From: Spirochaetaceae bacterium
Lineage (GTDB): Bacteria; Spirochaetota; Spirochaetia; DSM-27196; PXBQ01
DNA length: 13,531 nucleotides
Direction: 5' to 3'
Assembly (NCBI GenBank): GCA_003566875.1
Contig: PXBQ01000158.1
Span: 1-13,531, forward strand
Of the stretch, positions 1 through 6,738 are shown piece after piece (the first letter of the stretch is position 1; every line of letters begins with the position of its first letter). A model generated the notes under the pieces. That model did no database searches and was not told the origin of the DNA. It saw only the letters and a program-made list of their open reading frames with translations. Both the position numbers and the translations under genes were made by a program.

Positions 1-395
1 AGCTCCGAAAGTTCGAGACGCGTCGCGGTCATTCGGTCGCGCAAAAGCGCTCGGTTCCGCGCGGTGCGCTCACGAACGCGTTCGTGCATCCGATCGAGCG
101 AATCGCACAGCGCCGGTATATCCGGGACGTCGAGATCGGTCGATTCGGTGTACATCTCTTCGAGTGGAGCGATCACGCGGCGCAAAGCGAGAATCTCGGC
201 GACGATCCTCTGCTCGATGCCGATGTGCTGTTCGAGCTTTTCGATATCGCCGTTCACGATCGCGACTTCCTCGTGTTCGAGCAGCAAAAGGTACTCGGAG
301 AACGAAGCGCGCAGGCGCTCGAGCAGCGTCCGTAGCCGCGTAACAACGGCATCGTTGTGAGCGAGTGGCGCGGTCCGGAGTTGGTTTTCGTTCAC
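1..395 (-). CDS. FlgN-like flagellar export chaperone, C-terminus cut by window edge
   Basis: The frame is open from a GTG at 395 to the left edge, giving the first 131 residues. The product is soluble, strongly alpha-helical and rich in Leu, Glu and Arg. A long helix covers about residues 15-80 and holds the segment LLLLEHEEVAIVNGDIEKLE (36-55), which matches the FlgN pattern of a leucine-rich helix, paired acidic residues and 'GD..KL'. A second helix begins near residue 93. FlgN proteins keep the hook-filament junction proteins FlgK and FlgL unfolded for type III export. The start follows the fliS stop by 10 bases. Its Shine-Dalgarno GAGGG (403-407) overlaps that stop codon, so coupling to fliS is likely. 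In flagellar operons FlgN is usually followed by flgK and flgL, which would lie outside the window. The family call rests on helix pattern and neighbourhood and is weaker than for fliS. Confidence 0.65.
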   Translation of the reverse strand, partial: MNENQLRTAPLAHNDAVVTRLRTLLERLRASFSEYLLLLEHEEVAIVNGDIEKLEQHIGIEQRIVAEILALRRVIAPLEEMYTESTDLDVPDIPALCDSLDRMHERVRERTARNRALLRDRMTATRLELSE

Positions 396-402
396 GGTCG
401 GA

Positions 403-407
403 CCCTC
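403..407 (-). promoter_or_regulatory. Shine-Dalgarno of the FlgN-like gene overlapping the fliS stop
   Basis: GAGGG on the minus strand sits 7 bases ahead of the GTG at 395 and shares bases with the TGA that ends fliS (406-408). This supports the GTG as the start and suggests that ribosomes finishing fliS help start the next gene. Confidence 0.6.
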
Positions 408-828
408 ATCCGTTGATGTTGATGCCGCGATACTCGGAGGTAACGCTGCTCGTTGCGGCGATCTGCTCCCACGCGTCGCGCAGTTCGGCGAGCAACTCAC
501 GGACCGCGACCATAGGCGCCGGGTCCTTCTTCACGTTTGCGTCCATGAGCTGCTCACGGAAAAAAAGGTACAGCCGGAACAGATTCGCCGAGATCTCACC
601 ACCCTTCTCGAAATCGAGCGACGCCATGAGCTCGGTCACGACATCCTGGGCCTTGACAATCGCATTGTGGACGACGTCGAGCTGCCGCGTCTGCGCCTCC
701 AACGCGGTTGAAGCCGCATCGATCTGCCGAATCGCCTCGTCGTAAAGCATCACGATAATGCGGCCTTGCGACGCCGTTCGAACGCGGGCCTCTTTATAAG
801 CATGAACGGGATTGTTGTTGTACGCCAT
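406..828 (-). CDS. fliS: FliS, flagellin-specific export chaperone
   Basis: A 140-residue protein, the usual FliS length. FliS binds the disordered C-terminus of flagellin in the cytoplasm, prevents premature polymerisation and hands it to the flagellar type III export gate. The N-terminus (MAYNNNPVHAYKEARVRTAS, then QGRIIVMLYDEAIRQID) is the typical FliS opening: a helix with Ala-Tyr followed by the conserved 'P/QG.LI.MLYD.A' helix. The segment GGEISANLFRLYLFF (about 81-95) is the conserved third helix. I chose the ATG at 828 because AGGAAGG lies 5 bases upstream; an in-frame TTG at 843 would swallow that ribosome site. The gene begins 25 bases after the stop of the secreted beta-propeller protein gene and is followed closely by the FlgN-like gene, so the three are probably co-transcribed. 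There is no flagellin gene in the window. Confidence 0.95.
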   Translation of the reverse strand: MAYNNNPVHAYKEARVRTASQGRIIVMLYDEAIRQIDAASTALEAQTRQLDVVHNAIVKAQDVVTELMASLDFEKGGEISANLFRLYLFFREQLMDANVKKDPAPMVAVRELLAELRDAWEQIAATSSVTSEYRGINING

Positions 829-833
829 CGTTT

Positions 834-840
834 CCTTCCT
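834..840 (-). promoter_or_regulatory. Shine-Dalgarno that fixes the fliS start
   Basis: AGGAAGG on the minus strand, 5 bases before ATG 828. It is one of the strongest ribosome sites in the window and rules out the upstream TTG at 843. A TAGAAT hexamer lies just before it (minus strand, in the 25-base gap) and could be an internal -10 box, but no convincing -35 accompanies it. Confidence 0.7.
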
Positions 841-853
841 CAATTCTACACTC

Positions 854-3154
854 TCACCGCACCCGATCGATCAACTCGGATACGGGCACGATCGAGTACC
901 CTCGATCGAGTAACGCGTTGATCAAAACGTCCAATCGATGAAAAAGGTAGTCATCGCGCCCTGCGTCCCTCGTTCCTTCGCCGGGAATTCCCACCGTCAT
1001 CGAGACGATCGATCCCGGCTTCTTTTCTTCGACGATACGTTCGATGAGATGCGCCGTCGGCGCGTATAACCGCGATACGCCACCTTCGTCGCGTCGAGCT
1101 ACCCAATCAAGACTGTCGACGTCACGGCCGACGTACGTGTAGTTCACGTCTCTCGATGCGCGGATTATCTCGGGACTCACGAAGTAGTACGGCGCGTGCC
1201 ATAAGAGCGACAGTTCCTGGCCGGTTACATCGTAGTATTCGTCCTCGGTTCGGGCAAGCCCTTGTTTGACGAATTCGCGCGTGATTTGGAAACGCGAGTC
1301 GGTCATGTCGAAGTGCGTGAAAAAAAGCGAGCCGATCTCGTGACCCGATCCGGCGATTTCGCGTACCGCGCCCGGATGACTCCGGATGAAATCACCGTTC
1401 AAGAAGAACGTCGCAGTGATGCCGTACTCTGACAGCGTCTTGAGGATCTCGGTCAACCCGTCGACGGACTCGATCGCGTTGAACACAAACGCAACCTCAC
1501 GGCGTCGAATTCGTGAACCGTGGATGAAGTTCGTAAGGTCGACCGGATCGTCGCGGTCAGGGAAGGGCTCGTACCGTCGTTCGGGTGGAAGAAACAACGG
1601 TTCGGTTCCGATTCCGTCGATCATCCGAACCATGACTTTGTTCTGATAACTCCCGGAGCCGATCGTTTCGAGGTAGACGCGGTACGTCGATGAAGCCACT
1701 CGGGGCTCGGTCACGTCGTACGCGCCAACTCCACGGAAAAATCCAGTCTCGATATCGTACGCGCGAATCACTCCGTCGGTCTCGACGTGAACCGCTCCAT
1801 CGGCGGCGACGCCGTACCGCTCGATCTGCGAGTACGCCAGGTGACGGCGGTCGGCCGCCCCCCCGCGAAGCGTCACGACCTCCGATCTCTCGCTTCCGAG
1901 CACGACCAACGAGTCTGACGATCGCCACAACACGTGCAGCGGTTCGGTGTGCCGAATTCGCGCGACTTCTCGCCACGTTTCGTACTCGCGTACGACAACT
2001 TCGTCCGCCTCGAGAACCGCGATTCGCGTCTGATCAGGCGACAAAACAATGGCTCGCACGTCGGTGTCCTCGAGGCGCTCGAATCTGAGTTCGTCGCGAT
2101 ACGACTCGAGCTCAAGCCGATACAGAGTTGTCGAGCTTTCACCGCGAACCAGGCTCCCGGCCGTGACCGTCGCGATGCCGCTTTCCGACCACACGACGTC
2201 GTGAATCCGTGTGTTACGCGGGAGAAAAAGGTACGGCAGCGAGATTATTCTTCCGGTCGACTCGAAGTCATCCTGGTACAGGTAGTACAGGAAGAGATTC
2301 CGTCCGCCGATACCGACCATTATCGTTTGACCGTCGGGAGCGATCCAGAACTGATCGAAGTTCGGATCAAAAGTGAATGGGATCTTTCCGATCACGCGGC
2401 CGATCTTGAGCAGATCCTGGTACAACGACCGCGTGAAGAACTCGACCGGGAGTATTCGATACACGAACGATCCCGTTACGTAGTACAGCGTGTTATCTTC
2501 GCCCCACCGCACGTTACGGATATCACCGTCGCCGATCCTGCGCAACTCTTCGGCGAGATCGCGTGTATCGCGTCGCTGAGTGAGCGCGTAGTAGTAGATT
2601 CCCCCGTCGTACGAATACAGAAAGTAATCGCTTCCGGGCGCCCAGGAAACCGGTGGTCCGTCGAGAGTGAACTCGACGCGCTCGGCAACCGTGACACGAG
2701 TCCCGCTCTCAAGATCGCGCAGGACCAAGGCGCCGTACGCGGGAGAACTCTGCTCGACGGTAATCACGTACCGACCGTCAGGCGACGTCCGGTACGGCTG
2801 CAGCTTTCCGGCGTTTACCTGCGCACCGTCGACGAAAGCCGGGAAACCCGGCACCGCCTCAAATCCCGTCATCTCACGGTCGCTCCGGAAAAGCCCGAAC
2901 CGATTGTGCAGCTGAACCCGCCCGTCGATCAACTCGGCCTTTTCGGGAAAGAAACTCAATTGTTTCAACTCCCTCTCGTCCAGCGACGCAGCGAACAACG
3001 TGCCGTACCGACCCAAACCCGGCAGTTCGAGTTCCGCCGTCACGAGAAGGACGTTGTCGGCCGAGAGGTTCAGACCGGTGAACCGGACATCGGCGCCGGC
3101 GACGACTACGAACGCGAGACACAACGTTGCAATGGCGATAACTCTTTTCAACAC
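854..3154 (-). CDS. Secreted beta-propeller protein with degenerate polysaccharide deacetylase (NodB) domain
   Basis: A 766-residue protein from a GTG at 3154, chosen because AGGGAG lies 4 bases upstream and the signal peptide starts exactly there (VLKRVIAIATLCLAFVVVAG, with an AGA cleavage site after residue 21). Residues about 30-480 contain repeated beta-strand units of propeller type ('SPDGRYV' near 124, 'WAPGSDYFLYSYDGG' near 171, 'APDGQTIMVGIGG' near 272, 'SPDQTRIAVLEAD' near 372). Residues about 553-766 are a NodB-fold deacetylase domain, recognised from GITATFFLNGDFI (578-590), GHEIGSLFFTHFDM (604-617), WHAPYY (652-657) and DVDSLDW (678-684). The catalytic motifs are eroded: the usual FDDG reads FNAI (N559, A560), the first metal histidine is L610 while the second, H614, remains, and the 'LLH' of the last motif reads SMT (T720). 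It is therefore probably not an active deacetylase. A periplasmic or surface location and a carbohydrate- or protein-binding role are inferred. It precedes fliS by 25 bases. The fold assignment is firm; the function is unknown. Confidence 0.85.
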   Translation of the reverse strand: MLKRVIAIATLCLAFVVVAGADVRFTGLNLSADNVLLVTAELELPGLGRYGTLFAASLDERELKQLSFFPEKAELIDGRVQLHNRFGLFRSDREMTGFEAVPGFPAFVDGAQVNAGKLQPYRTSPDGRYVITVEQSSPAYGALVLRDLESGTRVTVAERVEFTLDGPPVSWAPGSDYFLYSYDGGIYYYALTQRRDTRDLAEELRRIGDGDIRNVRWGEDNTLYYVTGSFVYRILPVEFFTRSLYQDLLKIGRVIGKIPFTFDPNFDQFWIAPDGQTIMVGIGGRNLFLYYLYQDDFESTGRIISLPYLFLPRNTRIHDVVWSESGIATVTAGSLVRGESSTTLYRLELESYRDELRFERLEDTDVRAIVLSPDQTRIAVLEADEVVVREYETWREVARIRHTEPLHVLWRSSDSLVVLGSERSEVVTLRGGAADRRHLAYSQIERYGVAADGAVHVETDGVIRAYDIETGFFRGVGAYDVTEPRVASSTYRVYLETIGSGSYQNKVMVRMIDGIGTEPLFLPPERRYEPFPDRDDPVDLTNFIHGSRIRRREVAFVFNAIESVDGLTEILKTLSEYGITATFFLNGDFIRSHPGAVREIAGSGHEIGSLFFTHFDMTDSRFQITREFVKQGLARTEDEYYDVTGQELSLLWHAPYYFVSPEIIRASRDVNYTYVGRDVDSLDWVARRDEGGVSRLYAPTAHLIERIVEEKKPGSIVSMTVGIPGEGTRDAGRDDYLFHRLDVLINALLDRGYSIVPVSELIDRVR

Positions 3155-3158
3155 GTTG

Positions 3159-3164
3159 CTCCCT
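3159..3164 (-). promoter_or_regulatory. Shine-Dalgarno of the secreted propeller/NodB gene
   Basis: AGGGAG on the minus strand, 4 bases before the GTG at 3154. It decides between this start and the longer open frame that runs back to 3265, whose extra 37 residues would bury the signal peptide. Confidence 0.65.
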
Positions 3165-3264
3165 ATCTTGTTTCTCTTTACTTGTCGGCACATGGCGGCG
3201 AAAATTGATCGTTCGGTCGCCCAAGCTCGTCGAGCTCGCACTCGTGGATCAGCCATACCCTTCA

Positions 3265-3293
3265 ACTATAGCGCCGATTCGAACCCGAAGCAA
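3265..3293 (-). promoter_or_regulatory. Predicted sigma70-type promoter for the propeller/fliS/flgN-like group
   Basis: On the minus strand TTGCTT (3293-3288) and TATAGT (3270-3265) are separated by 17 bases. The -10 matches the consensus at five of six positions and the -35 at three. It lies in the 158-base gap between the methyltransferase stop and the GTG at 3154 and gives a leader of about 100 bases. The rest of this gap shows no clear terminator hairpin. No sigma28-type flagellar promoter is apparent. Confidence 0.5.
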
Positions 3294-3312
3294 GAAATCT
3301 GCGAATGGGGGG

Positions 3313-4050
3313 TCAAATAGCCTTGTTCGGTCGGGTCACGAGGATTTGGTGTCTCGCGTCGGGCCCGAACGGCGTTCCGTCGTAATCGCCGTACCTCTCG
3401 ATGATCGAGAAACCGTTGAGTTCGCACACAGCCTCGAGCTCGCGCGGGTAGAACACCCGCAGTGTAAAGCTCCGTGCGATCGTCTCGTCATCGAGCTCAA
3501 AGTACCACGTGATATCGTTGAGCTGTGTCGCAGCGCAGTACCGCGACGATTCGAACACCTCGACCGGTTTGCCGTGCCACTCAAACGAATCGACCGCGAA
3601 AAGCGCCTCGGACTCGCGTGCGAGTCTCGCCGGGTCGGGAACGTGTACGTGAATCACAAAAACCCCACCGGGCGCCAAGCTGCGCCGCACGGACTCGAAA
3701 CACGCTGAGACGTCGTCGTTAGTCGCGAGATGACAGAACGAGTTGAACGGGAAAACGATCGTCGGGAAGAGCTCGTCGTACGCGAATCGCCGAACGTCCG
3801 CGCGCTCGAATCGCACGCGTGATGAGCGGCACCTCTCGGTGGCGACCGAGAGCATCGTGTCCGAGGTATCGATGCCGGTCACGGTGTATCCGGCGTCGGC
3901 GAGTGCAGACGCGACACGCCCGGTCCCACACCCGAGTTCGAGCACGGGCGCGCCGAAACGCGCGACGATACGCAGGTACAGCTCGATGTCCGAAACGAAG
4001 CCGGCGTGTTGGGCCGCGTACAACTCCGCGAGATCGTAGATGTCCGGCAC
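3313..4050 (-). CDS. Class I SAM-dependent methyltransferase, substrate unknown
   Basis: A 245-residue cytosolic protein with the Rossmann methyltransferase fold. Motif I is VLELGCGTGRV (36-46), the acidic residue that binds the SAM ribose is D61 in 'TGIDTS', motif III is FERADVRRF (81-89), and the post-core strand is LAPGGVFVIHVH (125-136). The C-terminal part (about 164-240) is a beta-rich cap, including YFELDD (183-188) and ending with 'GDYDGTPFGPDARHQILVTR', a pattern seen in many uncharacterised small-molecule methyltransferases. No DNA (NPPY) or RNA-specific motif is visible. The GTG start lies only 2 bases after the phoH-type gene's stop, and I see no strong ribosome site beyond a GGAG in the end of phoH, so translation is probably coupled to phoH. 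The fold is certain; the substrate cannot be read from the sequence. Confidence 0.88.
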   Translation of the reverse strand: MPDIYDLAELYAAQHAGFVSDIELYLRIVARFGAPVLELGCGTGRVASALADAGYTVTGIDTSDTMLSVATERCRSSRVRFERADVRRFAYDELFPTIVFPFNSFCHLATNDDVSACFESVRRSLAPGGVFVIHVHVPDPARLARESEALFAVDSFEWHGKPVEVFESSRYCAATQLNDITWYFELDDETIARSFTLRVFYPRELEAVCELNGFSIIERYGDYDGTPFGPDARHQILVTRPNKAI

Positions 4051-4052
4051 GC

Positions 4053-5354
4053 TCAGAGAATCTCCGCCGCCAACTCGGCGAGACGGCTGCGTTCGGAACG
4101 TTGCAGAGTGACGTGACCGAAAAGATCCTGGCCCTTAAACGCTTCAACCAGAAACGACAACCCGTTCGAGCCCGCGTCGAGGTACGGCGAGTCGATCTGA
4201 TACGGGTCACCCGTCAGCACGACCTTTGAACCGTCGCCCGCGCGTGAAACGATCGTTTTCACCTCGTGCGGCGAGAGATTCTGCGCTTCGTCGATGATGA
4301 TGAATTGGTTCGGAAGAGACCGGCCACGGATGTACGTGAGCGCCTCGAGCTCGATGACGCGCGTGTTGATCAGTTGTTCGGCGTTCTTGATGTTGTGTTT
4401 CTTGTAGACCGAGAGAATGTACTCGAGGTTGTCAAAAAGAGGCTGCATCCAGTGCGATAACTTATCGTTCTTGCCGCCCGGCAGATATCCGATGTCCTTG
4501 CCGAGCGGGATCACCGGGCGGGAGACAAGAACCCGCGAGTACCGCTGATCCTCGAGCGTCATTTTGAGACCGGACGCGATCGCCATCAGAGTTTTCCCGG
4601 TTCCTGCTTTTCCGACGAGCGTAACGAGCGCCACGCGTTCGTCGAGAAGAACGTCGAACGCCATGCGTTGCTCGTCGTTCATCGGTCGGACACCCGCGAC
4701 CGACGGCATTTTGTGATCGACGTACGTCAGCTCGGCGCGATCGGCGTCGAATCGCGTCAAGAGCCGTTCTTCGTTTTGCTTGTTCCTCAACATCACGAAG
4801 TGGTTCGGGGGAAGAGAATCCGACCACGGCAGAGTCCTGGTCTCCCTGAGAATCCGGATATTCTCGTAACTCGCATCGATCTCCGAGAATCCCGAGTACA
4901 ACTTCTCGATATTGACTTTCTGGCGCTCGTAATCGACCGCTTTGATCCCCAGCGCGGTCGCTTTGACGCGCGCGTTTATGTCCTTCGAGACGAAAAAAAC
5001 ACGTTTGCCTTGCTGCTGGATCTCGTACGCGGTCAGGATAATCTTGTTGTCGGGAGTATCCTCGAGGATTCCAAACGGTACGTTACGCGCATGGCTCATC
5101 ATCACGCGGAGAATCGATCCGTTCTCGATCTTTACACCTTCGCTGAGGCTGCCGTGCCTGCGCGACTCGTCAAGAAACCGGATCGCGCGCCGTGCATTCC
5201 GTCCGCGCTCGTCGCTGTACGTCTTAAGGTTATCGAGTTCCTCGAGAACCCAGAGCGGAACGACAACCTCGTTGTCGCGGAAGCTCAATATCGCGTCGGG
5301 ACGGTGGATCAAAACGTTGGTATCTATCACAAAAGTCTTGAGTTCTTTCTTCAT
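4053..5354 (-). CDS. phoH: PIN-PhoH family protein (RNase-type PIN domain fused to PhoH ATPase)
   Basis: A 433-residue protein, the normal length for the PIN-PhoH architecture (the PhoH2/YlaK type). The PIN domain (about 6-145) has its acidic metal-binding set: D11 in 'IDTNVLI', E38/E39, D102 in 'PDNKIILTA' and D125 in 'SKDINAR'. The PhoH ATPase domain (about 222-433) has Walker A GKAGTGKT (248-255), Walker B IIIDEAQN (352-359), sensor 'TGDPYQID' (381-388) and a C-terminal arginine-finger-like 'QRSERSRLAELA'. Mycobacterial PhoH2 is reported as an ATP-dependent RNA helicase and ribonuclease, and a role in RNA turnover is inferred here. All key residues appear intact. The gene is divergent from the M20 hydrolase and is followed 2 bases later by the methyltransferase. 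The ATG at 5354 follows a GGGAAG-type ribosome site. Confidence 0.95.
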   Translation of the reverse strand: MKKELKTFVIDTNVLIHRPDAILSFRDNEVVVPLWVLEELDNLKTYSDERGRNARRAIRFLDESRRHGSLSEGVKIENGSILRVMMSHARNVPFGILEDTPDNKIILTAYEIQQQGKRVFFVSKDINARVKATALGIKAVDYERQKVNIEKLYSGFSEIDASYENIRILRETRTLPWSDSLPPNHFVMLRNKQNEERLLTRFDADRAELTYVDHKMPSVAGVRPMNDEQRMAFDVLLDERVALVTLVGKAGTGKTLMAIASGLKMTLEDQRYSRVLVSRPVIPLGKDIGYLPGGKNDKLSHWMQPLFDNLEYILSVYKKHNIKNAEQLINTRVIELEALTYIRGRSLPNQFIIIDEAQNLSPHEVKTIVSRAGDGSKVVLTGDPYQIDSPYLDAGSNGLSFLVEAFKGQDLFGHVTLQRSERSRLAELAAEIL

Positions 5355-5368
5355 GCGCTTCCCTTCGC

Positions 5369-5374
5369 ATTATA
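5369..5374 (-). promoter_or_regulatory. Consensus -10 box for phoH with a very short predicted leader
   Basis: A perfect TATAAT on the minus strand (5374-5369). With standard spacing, transcription would start near 5362, leaving a leader of about 8 bases (GGAAGCGC) before the ATG at 5354. The -35 region is poor (best TGGCGA at 16-base spacing), so the call rests mainly on the -10. Confidence 0.4.
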
Positions 5375-5409
5375 CTCCGCCTTCATCGTTTCGCCATCCC
5401 TTCGCGAAA

Positions 5410-5428
5410 AGTTCCAAACATCAGAACT
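5410..5428. repeat. Inverted repeat AGTTC-N9-GAACT in the divergent promoter region
   Basis: Perfect 5-base arms at 5410-5414 and 5424-5428 with a 9-base spacer. The centre lies between the two divergent -10 boxes, and the right arm touches the -35 region of the hydrolase promoter. An operator site is possible; the short arms could also arise by chance. Confidence 0.3.
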
Positions 5429-5447
5429 GTCGCCGCGGTCGTTCGTA

Positions 5448-5456
5448 TGGTATAGT
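5448..5456 (+). promoter_or_regulatory. Extended -10 promoter that predicts a leaderless hydrolase mRNA
   Basis: TGG followed by TATAGT (5451-5456) forms an extended -10. A weak -35 (CTGTCG, 5427-5432) lies 18 bases upstream. Counting from the -10 places +1 at 5463, which is the A of the ATG. No Shine-Dalgarno is present between the -10 and the start codon. Confidence 0.5.
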
Positions 5457-5462
5457 ACGACC

Positions 5463-6668
5463 ATGGACGTACGCACGCGGATTCAAGATGCCGCGAAGGA
5501 ACTCGCGGAGCGGATGATCGGTATCCGACGCGAGTTTCACAAACACCCGGAGCTGTCGTTTCACGAGCACGACACCGCTCAAAGGCTTTCGCAGATTCTG
5601 ACCGATGAGAAGATCGCTCATCGCACCGGAGTCGCGGGAACCGGGATAATCGCTGAGATCTCGGGCGCACGCGCCGCGAACCGACCGCTCGTGGTCCTCA
5701 GAACCGACATCGACGCTTTGCCGATCACCGAGGAGACAGGGTACGCGTTTTCGTCGCAAAACCCCGGTGTGATGCACGCGTGTGGCCACGACGTGCACAT
5801 GACGTGTGTGCTCGGCGCCGCGCTCGTTCTTTCGCGCCTTACAGACGTCCTGCCGGGTGCGGTCAGGCTGCTTTTTCAACCGGCAGAAGAAAAAATCCCG
5901 GGAGGTGCGATCGGCATGATAGGGGCCGGTGCGCTGCGCGATCCCGTTCCTTCGACGGTGATCGGGCAGCACATCAACCCGATGATGAAAGTCGGCACGG
6001 TGGGCTTTCGCCCGGGTTTGCACATGGCGTCGGCCGACGACGTGTACGTAACGATTCATGGACACGGAGCGCACGGAGCGCAGCCCGACCGCTCGGTCGA
6101 TCCGGTCGTGATCGGCGCTCAGATCGTCACGGCTCTTCAGCAGATCGTATCGCGCAACGCCTCACCCGAGACACCGTCGGTCCTTACGTTTGGACGCTTC
6201 ATCGCCGAAGGAGCCACAAATGTGATCCCGAACTCGGTGTATCTCGAGGGCACCTTTCGCACGGTCGACGAGCAGTGGCGCACGGCCGCGCACGCGAAGA
6301 TCAAGGCCTCGATTTCAGGCATCTGCGAAGCGCTCGGCGCGCACGCCGAACTGAAGATCGTGAGAGGCTATCCGTGCCTCGAAAACGATCCGGAAGTGAC
6401 CGCGCGGCTCCGCGAGTACGCGGAGCAGTACGTCGGCGCCGAACACGTCACCGAACTCCCTCTCACGATGGGCGCCGAAGACTTCGCGTACTACGGGCGC
6501 GAACGGCCGGCGTGCTTCTACAACCTTGGTGTGACCGCGATCGACAGCGCACACCCCGAACCGCTTCATTCGTCTAGACTGCTGGTCGACGAGCGGTGCA
6601 TCGAACTCGGTGCGGGTCTGCTCGCGTGGAACGCATACAACGAGCTGTTGCACGCCTCGACGGAGTGA
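5463..6668 (+). CDS. M20-family metallo-amidohydrolase (N-acyl amino acid / hippurate-type)
   Basis: A 401-residue cytosolic hydrolase of the M20D/amidohydrolase group, which removes acyl groups from N-acyl amino acids such as hippurate, N-acetyl-diaminopimelate or indole-acetyl conjugates. The opening 'IGIRREFHKHPELSFHEHDT' (19-38) is diagnostic. The dinuclear metal site is complete: C107 and H109 in 'MHACGHD', E142/E143 in 'PAEE', H170 in 'GQHINP' and H369 in 'EPLHSS'. The dimerisation/lid domain lies at about 187-300 and contains 'GHGAHGAQPDRSVDP' (200-214). 'MGAEDFAYY' (336-344) is typical of the C-terminal catalytic part. I chose the ATG at 5463 because the family's N-terminus starts here; the frame stays open upstream across phoH but is non-coding. 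No ribosome site precedes it (see the promoter entry). The exact substrate cannot be told from the sequence. The gene stands 70 bases ahead of xpb but xpb has its own promoter candidate. Confidence 0.93.
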   Translation: MDVRTRIQDAAKELAERMIGIRREFHKHPELSFHEHDTAQRLSQILTDEKIAHRTGVAGTGIIAEISGARAANRPLVVLRTDIDALPITEETGYAFSSQNPGVMHACGHDVHMTCVLGAALVLSRLTDVLPGAVRLLFQPAEEKIPGGAIGMIGAGALRDPVPSTVIGQHINPMMKVGTVGFRPGLHMASADDVYVTIHGHGAHGAQPDRSVDPVVIGAQIVTALQQIVSRNASPETPSVLTFGRFIAEGATNVIPNSVYLEGTFRTVDEQWRTAAHAKIKASISGICEALGAHAELKIVRGYPCLENDPEVTARLREYAEQYVGAEHVTELPLTMGAEDFAYYGRERPACFYNLGVTAIDSAHPEPLHSSRLLVDERCIELGAGLLAWNAYNELLHASTE

Positions 6669-6700
6669 ACAACCGCGTCCGTTTTACCTCCGCGCTCCCG

Positions 6701-6730
6701 TTGAAACTCGCGTCGGGTGTGCTGTATCCT
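6701..6730 (+). promoter_or_regulatory. Predicted promoter for xpb with a near-leaderless start
   Basis: TTGAAA (6701-6706) and TATCCT (6725-6730) with 18-base spacing, in the 70-base gap between the hydrolase and xpb. The -35 matches consensus at four positions and the -10 at four. Predicted +1 is about 6737, two bases before the ATG at 6739. No Shine-Dalgarno is visible ahead of that ATG. Confidence 0.4.
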
Positions 6731-6738
6731 GTGCCGAC

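Noticed and set aside
829..853. Internal promoter (TAGAAT) between the propeller gene and fliS
   Set aside because: The hexamer is close to consensus but there is no credible -35 at 16-18 bases, and the Shine-Dalgarno plus short gap are better explained by co-transcription. Noted only in the ribosome-site entry.
1934..3208. A 424-residue open frame on the plus strand opposite the propeller/NodB gene
   Set aside because: It mirrors a well-supported gene with signal peptide and recognisable domains. Long antisense frames are expected in G+C-rich DNA with this codon use, and the product has no recognisable motif.
3155..3312. Possible terminator after the methyltransferase gene
   Set aside because: I looked for a G+C-rich hairpin followed by T's on the minus strand and saw none. 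A run of C's follows the stop but has no matching arm.
4668..5462. N-terminal extension of the M20 hydrolase frame by 265 residues
   Set aside because: It lies entirely opposite phoH and crosses the divergent promoter region. The M20 family N-terminus begins at 5463.
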